Notes under the pieces: generated by a model
Told to the model about the DNA's origin: nothing
Database searches by the model: none
The model's input: only the letters and a program-made list of their open reading frames with translations
Part shown: positions 14,286 through 20,069 of the stretch, in pieces
How positions within the stretch are numbered: the stretch's first letter is position 1
How the letters are laid out: every line of letters starts with the position of its first letter
Position numbers and translations under genes: made by a program
Source of the DNA: a virus
DNA length: 21,913 nucleotides
Virus record (IMG/VR): IMGVR_UViG_3300006793_000329
Location: 1 to 21,913 of that record
Reading direction: 5' to 3' (one strand)

Positions 14286-14764
14286 TAGAATGACTCCAAT
14301 TTAACTACAGTTTCAGCTAATTGTTCAGCAGTATAATTTGTTAAGACTCTTTCTAAGATAACATTTGCAGTCTTATCATACAATTTACTGAATTCTTCTT
14401 CGTTCATATTACCAAAAGCTATAGATTGTGCTTCAATTCTTACCGAACCATCTACACGATAAACAGCATTAAATCTACCTGCCATAATAATAATGTCTTT
14501 ACGAAATCTATCAAATGACTTTTCTGGAATTACATCTTTCCACCTTGAATCTTCAAAGTTTGAGGGTGTCCAATTTTCATAAGCAAATTTAACTAAAGCA
14601 AACCATTTTTTGTGAAATCTGTAGTTTCTAGGTTTTTTGAAATCAGCAGTTATTACATCATTTCTAATTAACTTACCTACATAAGTTTGTGTTTCTTTAT
14701 CAGCAGGTAATAATATTCCCCACTCTGCTCCTTCTTCCTCAAATTTTTGTAGTGTCAGTTTCAT
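14282..14764 (-). CDS. DUF1367-family protein
   Basis: 160 aa. The phrases ADKETQTYVGKLIRNDVITADFKKPRNYRFHKKWFALVKFAYENW (about 20-65), FRKDIIIMAGRFN and IEAQSIAFGNMNEEEFSKLYDKT match the DUF1367 pattern found in phage replication/recombination regions. The function is unknown; a DNA-metabolism role is assumed from context, next to a Ref-like nuclease. SD AAGGAG, with 26 nt of the preceding small gene overlapping it. Confidence 0.8.
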   Translation of the reverse strand: MKLTLQKFEEEGAEWGILLPADKETQTYVGKLIRNDVITADFKKPRNYRFHKKWFALVKFAYENWTPSNFEDSRWKDVIPEKSFDRFRKDIIIMAGRFNAVYRVDGSVRIEAQSIAFGNMNEEEFSKLYDKTANVILERVLTNYTAEQLAETVVKLESFY

Positions 14765-14873
14765 TTTTTTTCTCCTTTTTGTCTTTTTTCTTTAGAAATT
14801 GTTCCCAATCTGGCTCTTTATGTGTTTTTTGATATATTTCTACAAGTCTTTCTAAAAAAGGTTTTTTTTTCAT
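14739..14873 (-). CDS. 44-aa basic protein
   Basis: MKKKPFLERLVEIYQ then KTHKEPDWEQFLKKKDKKEKKNETDTTKI. The ATG overlaps the TGA of the 169-aa gene (ATGA) and the 3' end runs 26 nt into the DUF1367 gene in another frame. Highly charged (about one third Lys). Coupling and tight packing argue it is translated; it has no recognised function and could be a nucleic-acid-binding helper. Confidence 0.55.
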   Translation of the reverse strand: MKKKPFLERLVEIYQKTHKEPDWEQFLKKKDKKEKKNETDTTKI

Positions 14874-15379
14874 CTTTCTTTCATCCACATATTTGCTTCA
14901 ACACTATTCATTCCCCCTGTGTCCATATAATATTTTTTAGCCTCATATTGCACATAAGAAGGTATGTCTGTCCAACCTACTCCTTGGGGTGGGTGGTCTT
15001 TAAAAAAATTCATTTTATCTTCATGGTCAGATGATTTCCATTGTCCATACCAATCTATTTGTACATCTATATTATGTGCCAATTTTTTAATCTCCTCGTG
15101 ATTTGTAGGTGCGAGACCTCTCATTGTTTTAATTAGTTGTGCAGGTAAAGGTGGATGTGCTAAACCCATATCATAATGTTGGTTTAGTGCTATTCGCCAT
15201 GTGTTTTGCTGGTGTATTGATAATCTTGCAATCTGCTCTGAAAAATCTTTTAGTGTTGCTACTTTGTCAGATTTGGATCTAATGAAATACCCATAGTTTC
15301 TTTCGCACCATGATGCAATTTCTGATGCAATTTGCACACAGTCCATTTGCTTGTTGTCTATATCGTTATTTGCGTACAT
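14870..15379 (-). CDS. Replication-region protein, 169 aa, helicase-loader-like position
   Basis: Helical and soluble: MDCVQIASEIASWCERNYGYFIRSKSDKVATLKDFSEQIARLSIHQQNTWRIALNQH, then PPLPAQLIKTMRG and PSYVQYEAKKYYMDTGGMNSVEANMWMKER. It directly follows the organiser-like gene, where lambda-type phages encode the helicase loader (P), but no Walker A motif or AAA+ signature is present, so that role is only positional. SD AAAGG overlaps the end of the organiser gene. Confidence 0.55.
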   Translation of the reverse strand: MYANNDIDNKQMDCVQIASEIASWCERNYGYFIRSKSDKVATLKDFSEQIARLSIHQQNTWRIALNQHYDMGLAHPPLPAQLIKTMRGLAPTNHEEIKKLAHNIDVQIDWYGQWKSSDHEDKMNFFKDHPPQGVGWTDIPSYVQYEAKKYYMDTGGMNSVEANMWMKER

Positions 15380-15983
15380 TTTTCCTTTCTAAAACTGCCT
15401 TGTGTATATTAGCATAACTGTCTGTTTCCGTAGGCGTATTATTTTGCACTCGTGATAACCAATTCGTTACAAATCTTGGCATACCTCTAGCTGTTTTTCT
15501 CTTGCTAGGATTTGCCACGAGCCAAACTCTCATCTTTACCAATTCTTCGTGTAATGCAACACTCGGATAGGCTTGATGTAGTTCTTGTAAAAAATCGGGG
15601 TCTAAATTTACTTCTTGTCCGTTATCCTTTAAGGGTAACCCGACATTATTATTAACATTATTATTGACATTAACATTAGCATTACCATTAGCTAGTGTTT
15701 TGCTTTCGTTTTGCTTTTCATTAGCTTTAGGTTTGCTTTCGTTTTGCTTTCGTTTTGCTTTATTACCACGACCACCTAGCTTACCATTTAGGTATTTGCG
15801 ATGATTAGCTTCAAGCTGTGGCTTAATTAAATGAAACATAGCTTTTGGCAAATGCTCTAAATCAATTTCATTATGATTTAAACCAAACTCAAAAATCGCA
15901 TCATATAGCTTTAACCTATCTTTGTTAGATAGTGTAGATAATGCTAAGTGAAAACTACGATACACCACGAATGAATCTTTCAT
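15366..15983 (-). CDS. Replisome organiser-like (DUF6291-type) protein
   Basis: 205 aa. N-terminal SFVVYRSFHLALSTLSNKDRLKLYDAIFEFGLNHNE with IKPQLEANHRKYLNGKLGGRG matches the DUF6291 segment of phage replication initiators. A low-complexity linker (about 78-115, NES/NAN repeats) follows, then a C-terminal MRVWLVANPSKRKTARGMPRFVTNWLSR block shared by such proteins. It likely binds the origin, and the linker DNA itself contains iteron-like repeats. SD AGGAG; an extended -10 promoter lies upstream. Confidence 0.75.
   Translation of the reverse strand: MKDSFVVYRSFHLALSTLSNKDRLKLYDAIFEFGLNHNEIDLEHLPKAMFHLIKPQLEANHRKYLNGKLGGRGNKAKRKQNESKPKANEKQNESKTLANGNANVNVNNNVNNNVGLPLKDNGQEVNLDPDFLQELHQAYPSVALHEELVKMRVWLVANPSKRKTARGMPRFVTNWLSRVQNNTPTETDSYANIHKAVLERKNVRK
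15641..15758. repeat. Iteron-like repeats and AT-rich stretch, candidate replication origin
   Basis: Inside the organiser gene the 11-mer TTTCGTTTTGC occurs at 15704-15714, 15737-15747 and 15748-15758, the last two in tandem. An ATTATTAACATT-type AT-rich run (15644-15690) flanks them. This mirrors lambda-type origins inside gene O: iterons beside an AT-rich unwinding region. The repeats could alternatively just reflect the repetitive NES protein linker. Confidence 0.45.
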
Positions 15984-16005
15984 TTTTATCTCCTTTAGTT
16001 AATTA

Positions 16006-16034
16006 ATTTTAACACAGAGATTTATGTAGGTGAA
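16006..16034 (-). promoter_or_regulatory. Extended -10 promoter of the replication genes
   Basis: Minus strand TTCACC, 17-bp spacer ending TGT, TAAAAT (TGnTAAAAT). It starts at the XRE gene's stop codon. Its -10 is of the same type as the scaffold promoter at 3439-3467. Confidence 0.45.
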
Positions 16035-16216
16035 TTAAGTTCGCCTACTTTTTGTTGCAAAACATCAATATAGATTTGCTTAATTGGATAGCCTTGCTCA
16101 TATTTTTGCCATTGACGAATACCAACACCAATAATATTTGCACAATCTTTTTGACGAAGGTTAAAGTGCTGTCTAAACTCTTTAAGTTGTTTGCCTGTTA
16201 AATCTGCTTTTTTCAT
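16022..16216 (-). CDS. XRE-type HTH regulator, 64 aa
   Basis: MKKADLTGKQLKEFRQHFNLRQKDCANIIGVGIRQWQKYEQGYPIKQ has the helix-turn-helix of small Cro/CI-like proteins (LRQKDCANIIGV + RQWQKYE, about residues 21-40). It lies in the P2 operon with its own SD (AAGGAG). As the only Cro-like protein in the window, it is the leading candidate for binding the start-site palindromes, but that is inference. Confidence 0.72.
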   Translation of the reverse strand: MKKADLTGKQLKEFRQHFNLRQKDCANIIGVGIRQWQKYEQGYPIKQIYIDVLQQKVGELNSPT

Positions 16217-16224
16217 AACGCTCC

Positions 16225-16506
16225 TTAATTGCTTAAATTATTTTCAATCTCATTCCAAACATCATCTGTAAAGTCATATACATAACCACCACCAAAAGAT
16301 GGCTCAAAGTTTTTAGCTATATCTTTGATGTCAAGTACACAATTTATCAATAGATCTACATTTGTTTCATTAAATTGCATAGTTTTAAGTTTGTCGTTAA
16401 CAATGTGTTGAAACTCACGAACATGGTATTGAACTTGTGTAACAAACTCCTTGTATGCTATGTCATTTAATTGCTCTTGCGAATAATATCTTCTAAAGTC
16501 GGTCAT
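16225..16506 (-). CDS. Small acidic protein, 93 aa, unknown
   Basis: The start is chosen at the ATG of MTDFRRYYSQEQL (16506), 7 nt after GGAG; an ATG three bases upstream is too close to the SD, and the longer frame is unsupported. Helical with a central DKLKTMQFNETNVDLLINCVLDIKDIAKNF segment and a Gly-rich turn (FGGGYVYDF), ending EIENNLSN. No family is recognised. It follows a hairpin at 16524-16546. Confidence 0.65.
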   Translation of the reverse strand: MTDFRRYYSQEQLNDIAYKEFVTQVQYHVREFQHIVNDKLKTMQFNETNVDLLINCVLDIKDIAKNFEPSFGGGYVYDFTDDVWNEIENNLSN

Positions 16507-16523
16507 CATTTTCTCCTGTGTAA

Positions 16524-16546
16524 TAGGCAGTTTTGACACTTGCCTA
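16524..16546 (-). other. Hairpin between DUF2958 and 93-aa genes
   Basis: TAGGCA/TGCCTA inverted repeat around an 11-nt loop in the 52-base spacer, without a following T-run. It may be an mRNA processing or partial-termination element. Confidence 0.3.
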
Positions 16547-16558
16547 GGTGTTCCAGTG

Positions 16559-16894
16559 TTAGTTAGCTTTGATGTAACCAAGCTGACTAGCCTCTTTTGT
16601 GTACTGCATGATAGTTTTATTAGCTTCCCAATGCATATCGCGTTCAATAGGTAATCCGAACGGTGGGAATTTAATAGCCTTTAACTCATCTAAACTAACA
16701 TAGCCGAGTTCGGGAGTTCCATGACCTAAGTCACATAACCCAAAAGCTACATTAGTTTCGGGGTCAAGTTCTGTAAGTAACCAAGTACAGCTTGAGCCAC
16801 CAAACAACTTAACAACAGGTTTTAAATCTGTGTCGGTGCTGTGTTTATAATTATGCTGTAGCATTTTTTTATGCTTATCTAATAACATCTTCAT
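16559..16894 (-). CDS. DUF2958-family protein
   Basis: 111 aa from the ATG at 16894 (SD GGAG, 7 nt). DUF2958 features are VVKLFGGSSCTWLLTELDPETNVAFGLCDLGHGTPELGYVSLDEL and the end motif KFPPFGLPIERDMHW. These proteins are common on plasmids and phages. Their function is not established. First gene after promoter P2. Confidence 0.8.
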   Translation of the reverse strand: MKMLLDKHKKMLQHNYKHSTDTDLKPVVKLFGGSSCTWLLTELDPETNVAFGLCDLGHGTPELGYVSLDELKAIKFPPFGLPIERDMHWEANKTIMQYTKEASQLGYIKAN

Positions 16895-16923
16895 TTTACT
16901 TCTCCACTTTAGTTTCAGCAATT

Positions 16924-16942
16924 AAGGTTTGCTGTATACCTT
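16924..16942 (-). promoter_or_regulatory. Start-site inverted repeat of promoter P2
   Basis: Minus strand AAGGTATACAGCAAACCTT: arms AAGGT/ACCTT with a 9-nt middle, seven bases after the -10. It is the weakest of the four dyads and keeps the GGT/ACC pairs of P1. Confidence 0.45.
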
Positions 16943-16949
16943 GTTTACA

Positions 16950-16980
16950 ATTATACGCCATTTTGACGCTACCTTGACAA
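16950..16980 (-). promoter_or_regulatory. Promoter P2
   Basis: Minus strand TATAAT preceded by GTCAAAATGGCG. The best -35 is TTGTCA at a 19-bp spacing, so it is weaker than the others or needs an activator. The core GGCGTATAATTGTA is the same as in P3. Confidence 0.65.
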
Positions 16981-17331
16981 AAAATCATACTGCTCTTGCG
17001 TTTCAAATCTGTCATGCACCCTAATTAAATCGGGGCATGGGTATCCTAAAATTTCGCTAATATGTTTTCTTAAAAATTTACTACTGCTCACATCAGCGTA
17101 CACGCCATTCGCCATTGGTCCTAATTTTCCAGTTGGTTGGTCAACTGGCTCTAGGTGTACACCAAATTGTTTTCTGTACACGATTCTGTAAAGAGGTGCT
17201 TTAGGATTGGGAGTTGATGTTGCGTAACCGCTAGGAATTTTTACTCCCTCGATAGTTATGCACTCACAACCTTCCGTAAGTCCATAACTACCAAATTTTG
17301 TTGTTGTTAACCATGCTTGATTAAATGCCAT
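16969..17331 (-). CDS. Hypothetical phage protein, 120 aa
   Basis: MAFNQAWLTTTKFGSYGLTEGCECITIEGVKIPSGYATSTPNPKAPLYRIVYRKQFGVHLEPV, then SSSKFLRKHISEILGYPCPDL. It is beta-rich with two Cys pairs in GCEC and YPCP, without a recognised fold. Early position downstream of P1; the ATG overlaps the preceding stop (TAATG). Its 3' end overlaps the P2 -35 region. Confidence 0.65.
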   Translation of the reverse strand: MAFNQAWLTTTKFGSYGLTEGCECITIEGVKIPSGYATSTPNPKAPLYRIVYRKQFGVHLEPVDQPTGKLGPMANGVYADVSSSKFLRKHISEILGYPCPDLIRVHDRFETQEQYDFLSR

Positions 17332-17519
17332 TATTTATTCTCCTCTGCTTTTAAAGCATTTCTTACTAATTTCCACGCTAAGTCATGATGATGTATTGAA
17401 CATTCATCTTTTTTGCAATAATTATTTAATTTTTGTAAACATTTTTTAAGTTGTAAAAGTTCTTGTTTTTTCATCACGTTTTCCCTTTTTGTTGTTATTT
17501 GTTTTACTAAATTGTTCAT
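17331..17519 (-). CDS. First gene of the P1 operon, 62 aa
   Basis: The ATG at 17519 has AGGAG 9 nt upstream; the upstream part of the frame is the P1 leader, so it is not used. MNNLVKQITTKRENVMKKQELLQLKKCLQKLNNYCKKDECSIHHHDLAWKLVRNALKAEENK is Lys-rich and helical, with a CKKDECSIHHH stretch that could bind metal. Function unknown. Confidence 0.7.
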   Translation of the reverse strand: MNNLVKQITTKRENVMKKQELLQLKKCLQKLNNYCKKDECSIHHHDLAWKLVRNALKAEENK

Positions 17520-17546
17520 TTTTTGTATCTCCTCGTTTTTTGGTCT

Positions 17547-17566
17547 ATAGGTTTTTTGCAACCTAT
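17547..17566 (-). promoter_or_regulatory. Start-site hairpin/operator of promoter P1
   Basis: Minus strand ATAGGTTGCAAAAAACCTAT: perfect 7-bp arms around a 6-nt loop, six bases after the -10, covering the expected +1. The same spacing and 15 of 20 identical bases occur at P4 (4264-4283). Confidence 0.7.
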
Positions 17567-17572
17567 GAATAC

Positions 17573-17600
17573 AGTATACGCCTTTAATTCGTATTGTCAA
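17573..17600 (-). promoter_or_regulatory. Promoter P1
   Basis: Minus strand TTGACA, 16-bp spacer ending AAAGGCG, TATACT. It fires leftward at the head of the early genes, divergent from the plus-strand nuclease gene. Confidence 0.85.
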
Positions 17601-17634
17601 CATAAAAACAAGGTATTTTTTACTTTTTTTTGCA

Positions 17635-17640
17635 TATAAT
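17635..17640 (+). promoter_or_regulatory. -10 element of the plus-strand nuclease gene
   Basis: A perfect TATAAT ends seven bases before the ATG at 17648. No good -35 lies 16-18 bp upstream (GGTATT). A start site about seven bases downstream would fall on or next to the ATG, giving a leaderless mRNA. Confidence 0.5.
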
Positions 17641-17647
17641 GTGAGAT

Positions 17648-17992
17648 ATGCACGACATCGAACACAAAATACAAGTATCTATCTGTCAGTATTTAGATCT
17701 AAAGAATATTTGTTACTGGGCAGTACCTAACGGTGGGCGAAGAAATATAGGTACAGCAAGAAAACTCAAAGCCGAGGGCGTAAAGGCAGGAATACCTGAT
17801 TTAACTGTTATACATGATGGTAAATATTATGGAATCGAAGTTAAAAAACCTAAAACCATAACACCTAAAGGTAGGCTAAGTCAAAGTCAATTGGAAACAA
17901 TAGCTAAAATTAACGATTCTGGTGGCGTTGTTGGTTTAGCCTACTCAGTATCAGATGTTATAGATTTATTGGAAATTTGGGGTATTTCTTAA
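17648..17992 (+). CDS. VRR-NUC nuclease (Holliday-junction resolvase-like)
   Basis: 114 aa, the only plus-strand gene. The VRR-NUC core: QVSICQYLDLKNICYWAVPNGGRRN (9-33), KLKAEGVKAGIPDLTVIHDGKYYGIEVKKPK (about 39-69, with PD and E-V-K as catalytic residues) and RLSQSQLETIAKINDSGGVVGLAYS. This is a stand-alone PD-(D/E)XK nuclease of the VRR-NUC family, likely structure-specific in replication/recombination. No SD; -10 close to the ATG. Its stop overlaps that of the convergent holin-like gene by two bases (TTAA). Confidence 0.9.
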   Translation: MHDIEHKIQVSICQYLDLKNICYWAVPNGGRRNIGTARKLKAEGVKAGIPDLTVIHDGKYYGIEVKKPKTITPKGRLSQSQLETIAKINDSGGVVGLAYSVSDVIDLLEIWGIS

Positions 17993-18426
17993 CGCCTAGA
18001 GGTAATGCTCGACCCAAAATACATACCAACTACAGAAAGTATTGCATGACCTAGCCATTCGGGGGTAACAACTCCCTCTAGTTCTACATAATTTACAATG
18101 TCTTTTGTAAAGTCTAGAAACAGTAACTTAAATCCTTCAGTCGATATTACTGGTACTTGAGTTCTAATGTCAAAAATAGCAGGTGCAAGAAGAATAAACC
18201 CTGCCATAGCCATAAACGATATAACTAAGAATCTACGAATCCAGTTTGCGTTAGGGTTAGAAAATGCCCTAGCACTAGCTACACTTTTTTCTGATTCTGA
18301 AAATCTATTAATTAATGCTTTTTGTTGTTCGGCTTTGTCTGCTGAAGACTGCGACCACATTTTCATAAATGCACCCCCCATAGTCGAAACCAACATCGTG
18401 ATAACTTCTAGGGGGAGTCCAAACAT
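17989..18426 (-). CDS. Holin-like membrane protein (3-TM type)
   Basis: 145 aa with three hydrophobic stretches: FGLPLEVITMLVSTMGGAFM (2-21, amphipathic), RFLVISFMAMAGFILLAPAIF (about 65-85) and EWLGHAILSVVGMYFGSSI (about 123-141). The helical WSQSSADKAEQQKALINRF link after the first resembles 3-TM holins of gene-transfer-agent and marine phages. Next to an XhlA-like protein this suggests the lysis block, although no endolysin lies in the window. The start follows the 34-aa ORF by three bases, with weak SD. Alternative: a structural membrane anchor. Confidence 0.6.
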   Translation of the reverse strand: MFGLPLEVITMLVSTMGGAFMKMWSQSSADKAEQQKALINRFSESEKSVASARAFSNPNANWIRRFLVISFMAMAGFILLAPAIFDIRTQVPVISTEGFKLLFLDFTKDIVNYVELEGVVTPEWLGHAILSVVGMYFGSSITSRR

Positions 18427-18429
18427 ATC

Positions 18430-18534
18430 TTATGCTAGCCAGTTATAAACAACACCAACAACAACAATAATAGCAAACACCCATAAGCTAGTACGACCCT
18501 TTGCCATTTTCTTCATTTCGTCTACACTTTTCAT
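18430..18534 (-). CDS. 34-aa single-pass membrane peptide
   Basis: MKSVDEMKKMAKGRTSLWVF, then a hydrophobic stretch (AIIVVVGVVYNWLA). SD is GGGGG. The stop lies three bases before the holin-like ATG, so translation is probably coupled. It could be a holin partner, antiholin or spanin-like helper. Confidence 0.6.
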   Translation of the reverse strand: MKSVDEMKKMAKGRTSLWVFAIIVVVGVVYNWLA

Positions 18535-18552
18535 AAAACCCCCATTCTATTA

Positions 18553-18759
18553 TTAGACAAATTTCAAAGCTGTAACAATTCCCAACTCTGAAATTGCATA
18601 ATACCCTACTGCACCATAAAAAGTAAATCTTATCTGATTTAAGGTTAAGACAATCTTATCAAGTTTAACGTCAGTATTTTCTGTTTTGTTAAACAGTTTT
18701 GATATTTGTTTGCTGTGCCTGTCAACTTTATGCTCAAGCATTTGCACTCTATCTTCCAC
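18553..18759 (-). CDS. XhlA-like holin accessory protein
   Basis: 68 aa from a GTG start. The helical coiled-coil MEDRVQMLEHKVDRHSKQISKLFNKTENTDVKLDKIVLTLNQIRFTF followed by a C-terminal hydrophobic segment (YGAVGYYAISELGIVTALKF) is the layout of XhlA/haemolysin-type accessory proteins that work with holins in lysis. The start overlaps the 20-aa basic ORF by 11 nt. An alternative start is the ATG of MLEHKV. Confidence 0.6.
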   Translation of the reverse strand: MEDRVQMLEHKVDRHSKQISKLFNKTENTDVKLDKIVLTLNQIRFTFYGAVGYYAISELGIVTALKFV

Positions 18760-18811
18760 GCTTTGTCTTTTTTCCTTTTGTACCTTTATACGGTTTTTTT
18801 TTATAAGCCAT
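18749..18811 (-). CDS. 20-aa highly basic peptide
   Basis: MAYKKKPYKGTKGKKTKRGR, with eleven Lys/Arg in twenty residues and SD AGGAG 7 nt before the ATG. The SD and the overlap with the XhlA-like GTG start indicate real translation, either as a coupling leader or a small nucleic-acid/membrane-interacting peptide. Confidence 0.45.
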   Translation of the reverse strand: MAYKKKPYKGTKGKKTKRGR

Positions 18812-18820
18812 AATATTCTC

Positions 18821-19288
18821 CTAGTTAGCTAGTGGGTTATCTAAAGATTCTTGTATTCGTTTTTCTATATCAGTTTTAGTTTTATCTACTTTTATTTCAA
18901 ATCTATCTAATTTAGTATCGTAATTTGTTAGCTTAGTATCTACGGATTGTAACTTCGTGTCAACTTTAGATTCAAGATTCCATTGAGAATTTCTTAAATC
19001 TGTCATGTCTTTTTTTAATTCTATTTTAATAGCATTTGCGTGTTCTTCAATACGAATTACATCAGCAGAAGTTTTTTTCATTTGTGAACTAATTTGTCCT
19101 AAATCTAAGTTAGCTAATACTTCGACCTTTTGATAAAGTAAGAAACCACCATACAGAGAACCTACAACAGTAGAAATTAAAGCAAACAAACCCATAATAC
19201 TTGCACCACTTAATTTAAGACCCCCGACTTTTACTTTCTTGTCAGATAACCCTTCGCCTTTTTTTACAATTTCTTCTAAGTCAGCCAT
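18821..19288 (-). CDS. TM-anchored coiled-coil protein, 155 aa
   Basis: A short cytosolic N-terminus, hydrophobic segment SIMGLFALISTVVGSLYGGFLLY (about 30-52), then a long coiled coil (about 56-150) with a repeating DTKL heptad (VDTKLQSVDTKLTNYDTKLDRFEIKV). The single TM plus extended coil suggests an envelope-spanning or tail-fibre-like spacer, maybe part of lysis. No family is recognised. The start overlaps the previous stop (TAATG). Confidence 0.65.
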   Translation of the reverse strand: MADLEEIVKKGEGLSDKKVKVGGLKLSGASIMGLFALISTVVGSLYGGFLLYQKVEVLANLDLGQISSQMKKTSADVIRIEEHANAIKIELKKDMTDLRNSQWNLESKVDTKLQSVDTKLTNYDTKLDRFEIKVDKTKTDIEKRIQESLDNPLAN

Positions 19289-19701
19289 TAGTTATTAAAT
19301 GCCCCACCATCTTGCATTGTTTTCAAATATTCTATTTCTTGTTTTAATCTTTCTACTTCTAATCTTCTACGCTGTAATTCTAATTGATAAAGTGTGTTGC
19401 AATTTATTCGTTCTGTAGGTGCGTCAAGTGGAATTATTATTCTTGCGTAAACTCCCACATCTTTTGTTTGTGGTGAAGCCTCCTTATTGCTAGAAATAAA
19501 ACTTTGTAAATCGTTTATAACAGCTGTCATTCCTAGTTCAAAATTTGTGCTTCCCCCAATACTATTTGAGCAATCTAAATCTCCTGCCCTAATTTTATCT
19601 GTGCCACTTGTCGAACTAATACTTGGTATAGAAAAACTCATTGAATTACTATCTGCTATTGCCTGTGTACTTAGCAACAACAAAATAATTAACCACCTCA
19701 C
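19288..19701 (-). CDS. Secreted protein with C-terminal coiled coil, 137 aa
   Basis: GTG start with GAGG 5 nt upstream, GTGA-overlapping the preceding stop. Signal peptide: RWLIILLLLSTQAIA with a cut site after AIA. The mature part is Ser/Gly-rich with one Cys early; GVYARIIIPLDAPTERINCNTLYQLELQRRRLEVERLKQEIEYL then gives a strand, a second Cys and a coiled coil. This VYARIIIPL-NC-LYxLEL pattern resembles a family I associate with marine phages (recall only). A periplasmic role is likely, function unknown. Confidence 0.6.
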   Translation of the reverse strand: MRWLIILLLLSTQAIADSNSMSFSIPSISSTSGTDKIRAGDLDCSNSIGGSTNFELGMTAVINDLQSFISSNKEASPQTKDVGVYARIIIPLDAPTERINCNTLYQLELQRRRLEVERLKQEIEYLKTMQDGGAFNN

Positions 19702-20069
19702 TTAAACCTCGAACAAATCCTAGACTCTACAATTGGTTTAAAATCATCATTACCTCTTAATTTAGATGTCGAGCAAATATATTCAGCATCTGTAGTATTT
19801 TCGGTACTCATAAAAACATCAAATTCTGCATGTTTTAAATAAGGAACATTTATATATTTGTAGCGTGTGACAAAAGGTAAAGCGTTCCATTCACTATCAA
19901 AAATATTTATTTGATACCATTGAACATCTTGACGCTTATTAAATATTTTCATAGTGGTTTGTTTTGCAGTTGGAACAAAAGACATTGACCAACTTGGATA
20001 AGTTGGAGTCATGTCGTGACCAAGCACAGTACCACCTAAAGCAATTAAAAATATTACTGAGCGATACAT
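19698..20069 (-). CDS. Secreted PapD-like small protein, 123 aa
   Basis: Signal peptide: YRSVIFLIALGGTVLG then HDMTPTYPSWSMSF. The mature domain is beta-rich: KQTTMKIFNKRQDVQWYQINIFDSEWNALPF, KYINVPYLKHAEFDVFM and YICSTSKLR-SRICSRFK, with Cys near the end. The layout is like one Ig-type domain of periplasmic pilus chaperones (PapD N-domain), and a similar DMTPAYP...SRICSKIK family occurs in marine phages as far as I recall. The neighbouring pilin-like lipoprotein makes this suggestive. No classic chaperone active Arg/Lys pair could be checked. Confidence 0.55.
   Translation of the reverse strand: MYRSVIFLIALGGTVLGHDMTPTYPSWSMSFVPTAKQTTMKIFNKRQDVQWYQINIFDSEWNALPFVTRYKYINVPYLKHAEFDVFMSTENTTDAEYICSTSKLRGNDDFKPIVESRICSRFK

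Noticed and set aside
16022-17992. A lambda-style lysogeny switch from the XRE protein and the divergent gene
   Set aside because: The divergent plus-strand gene is a nuclease, not a repressor, and no integrase is in the window.
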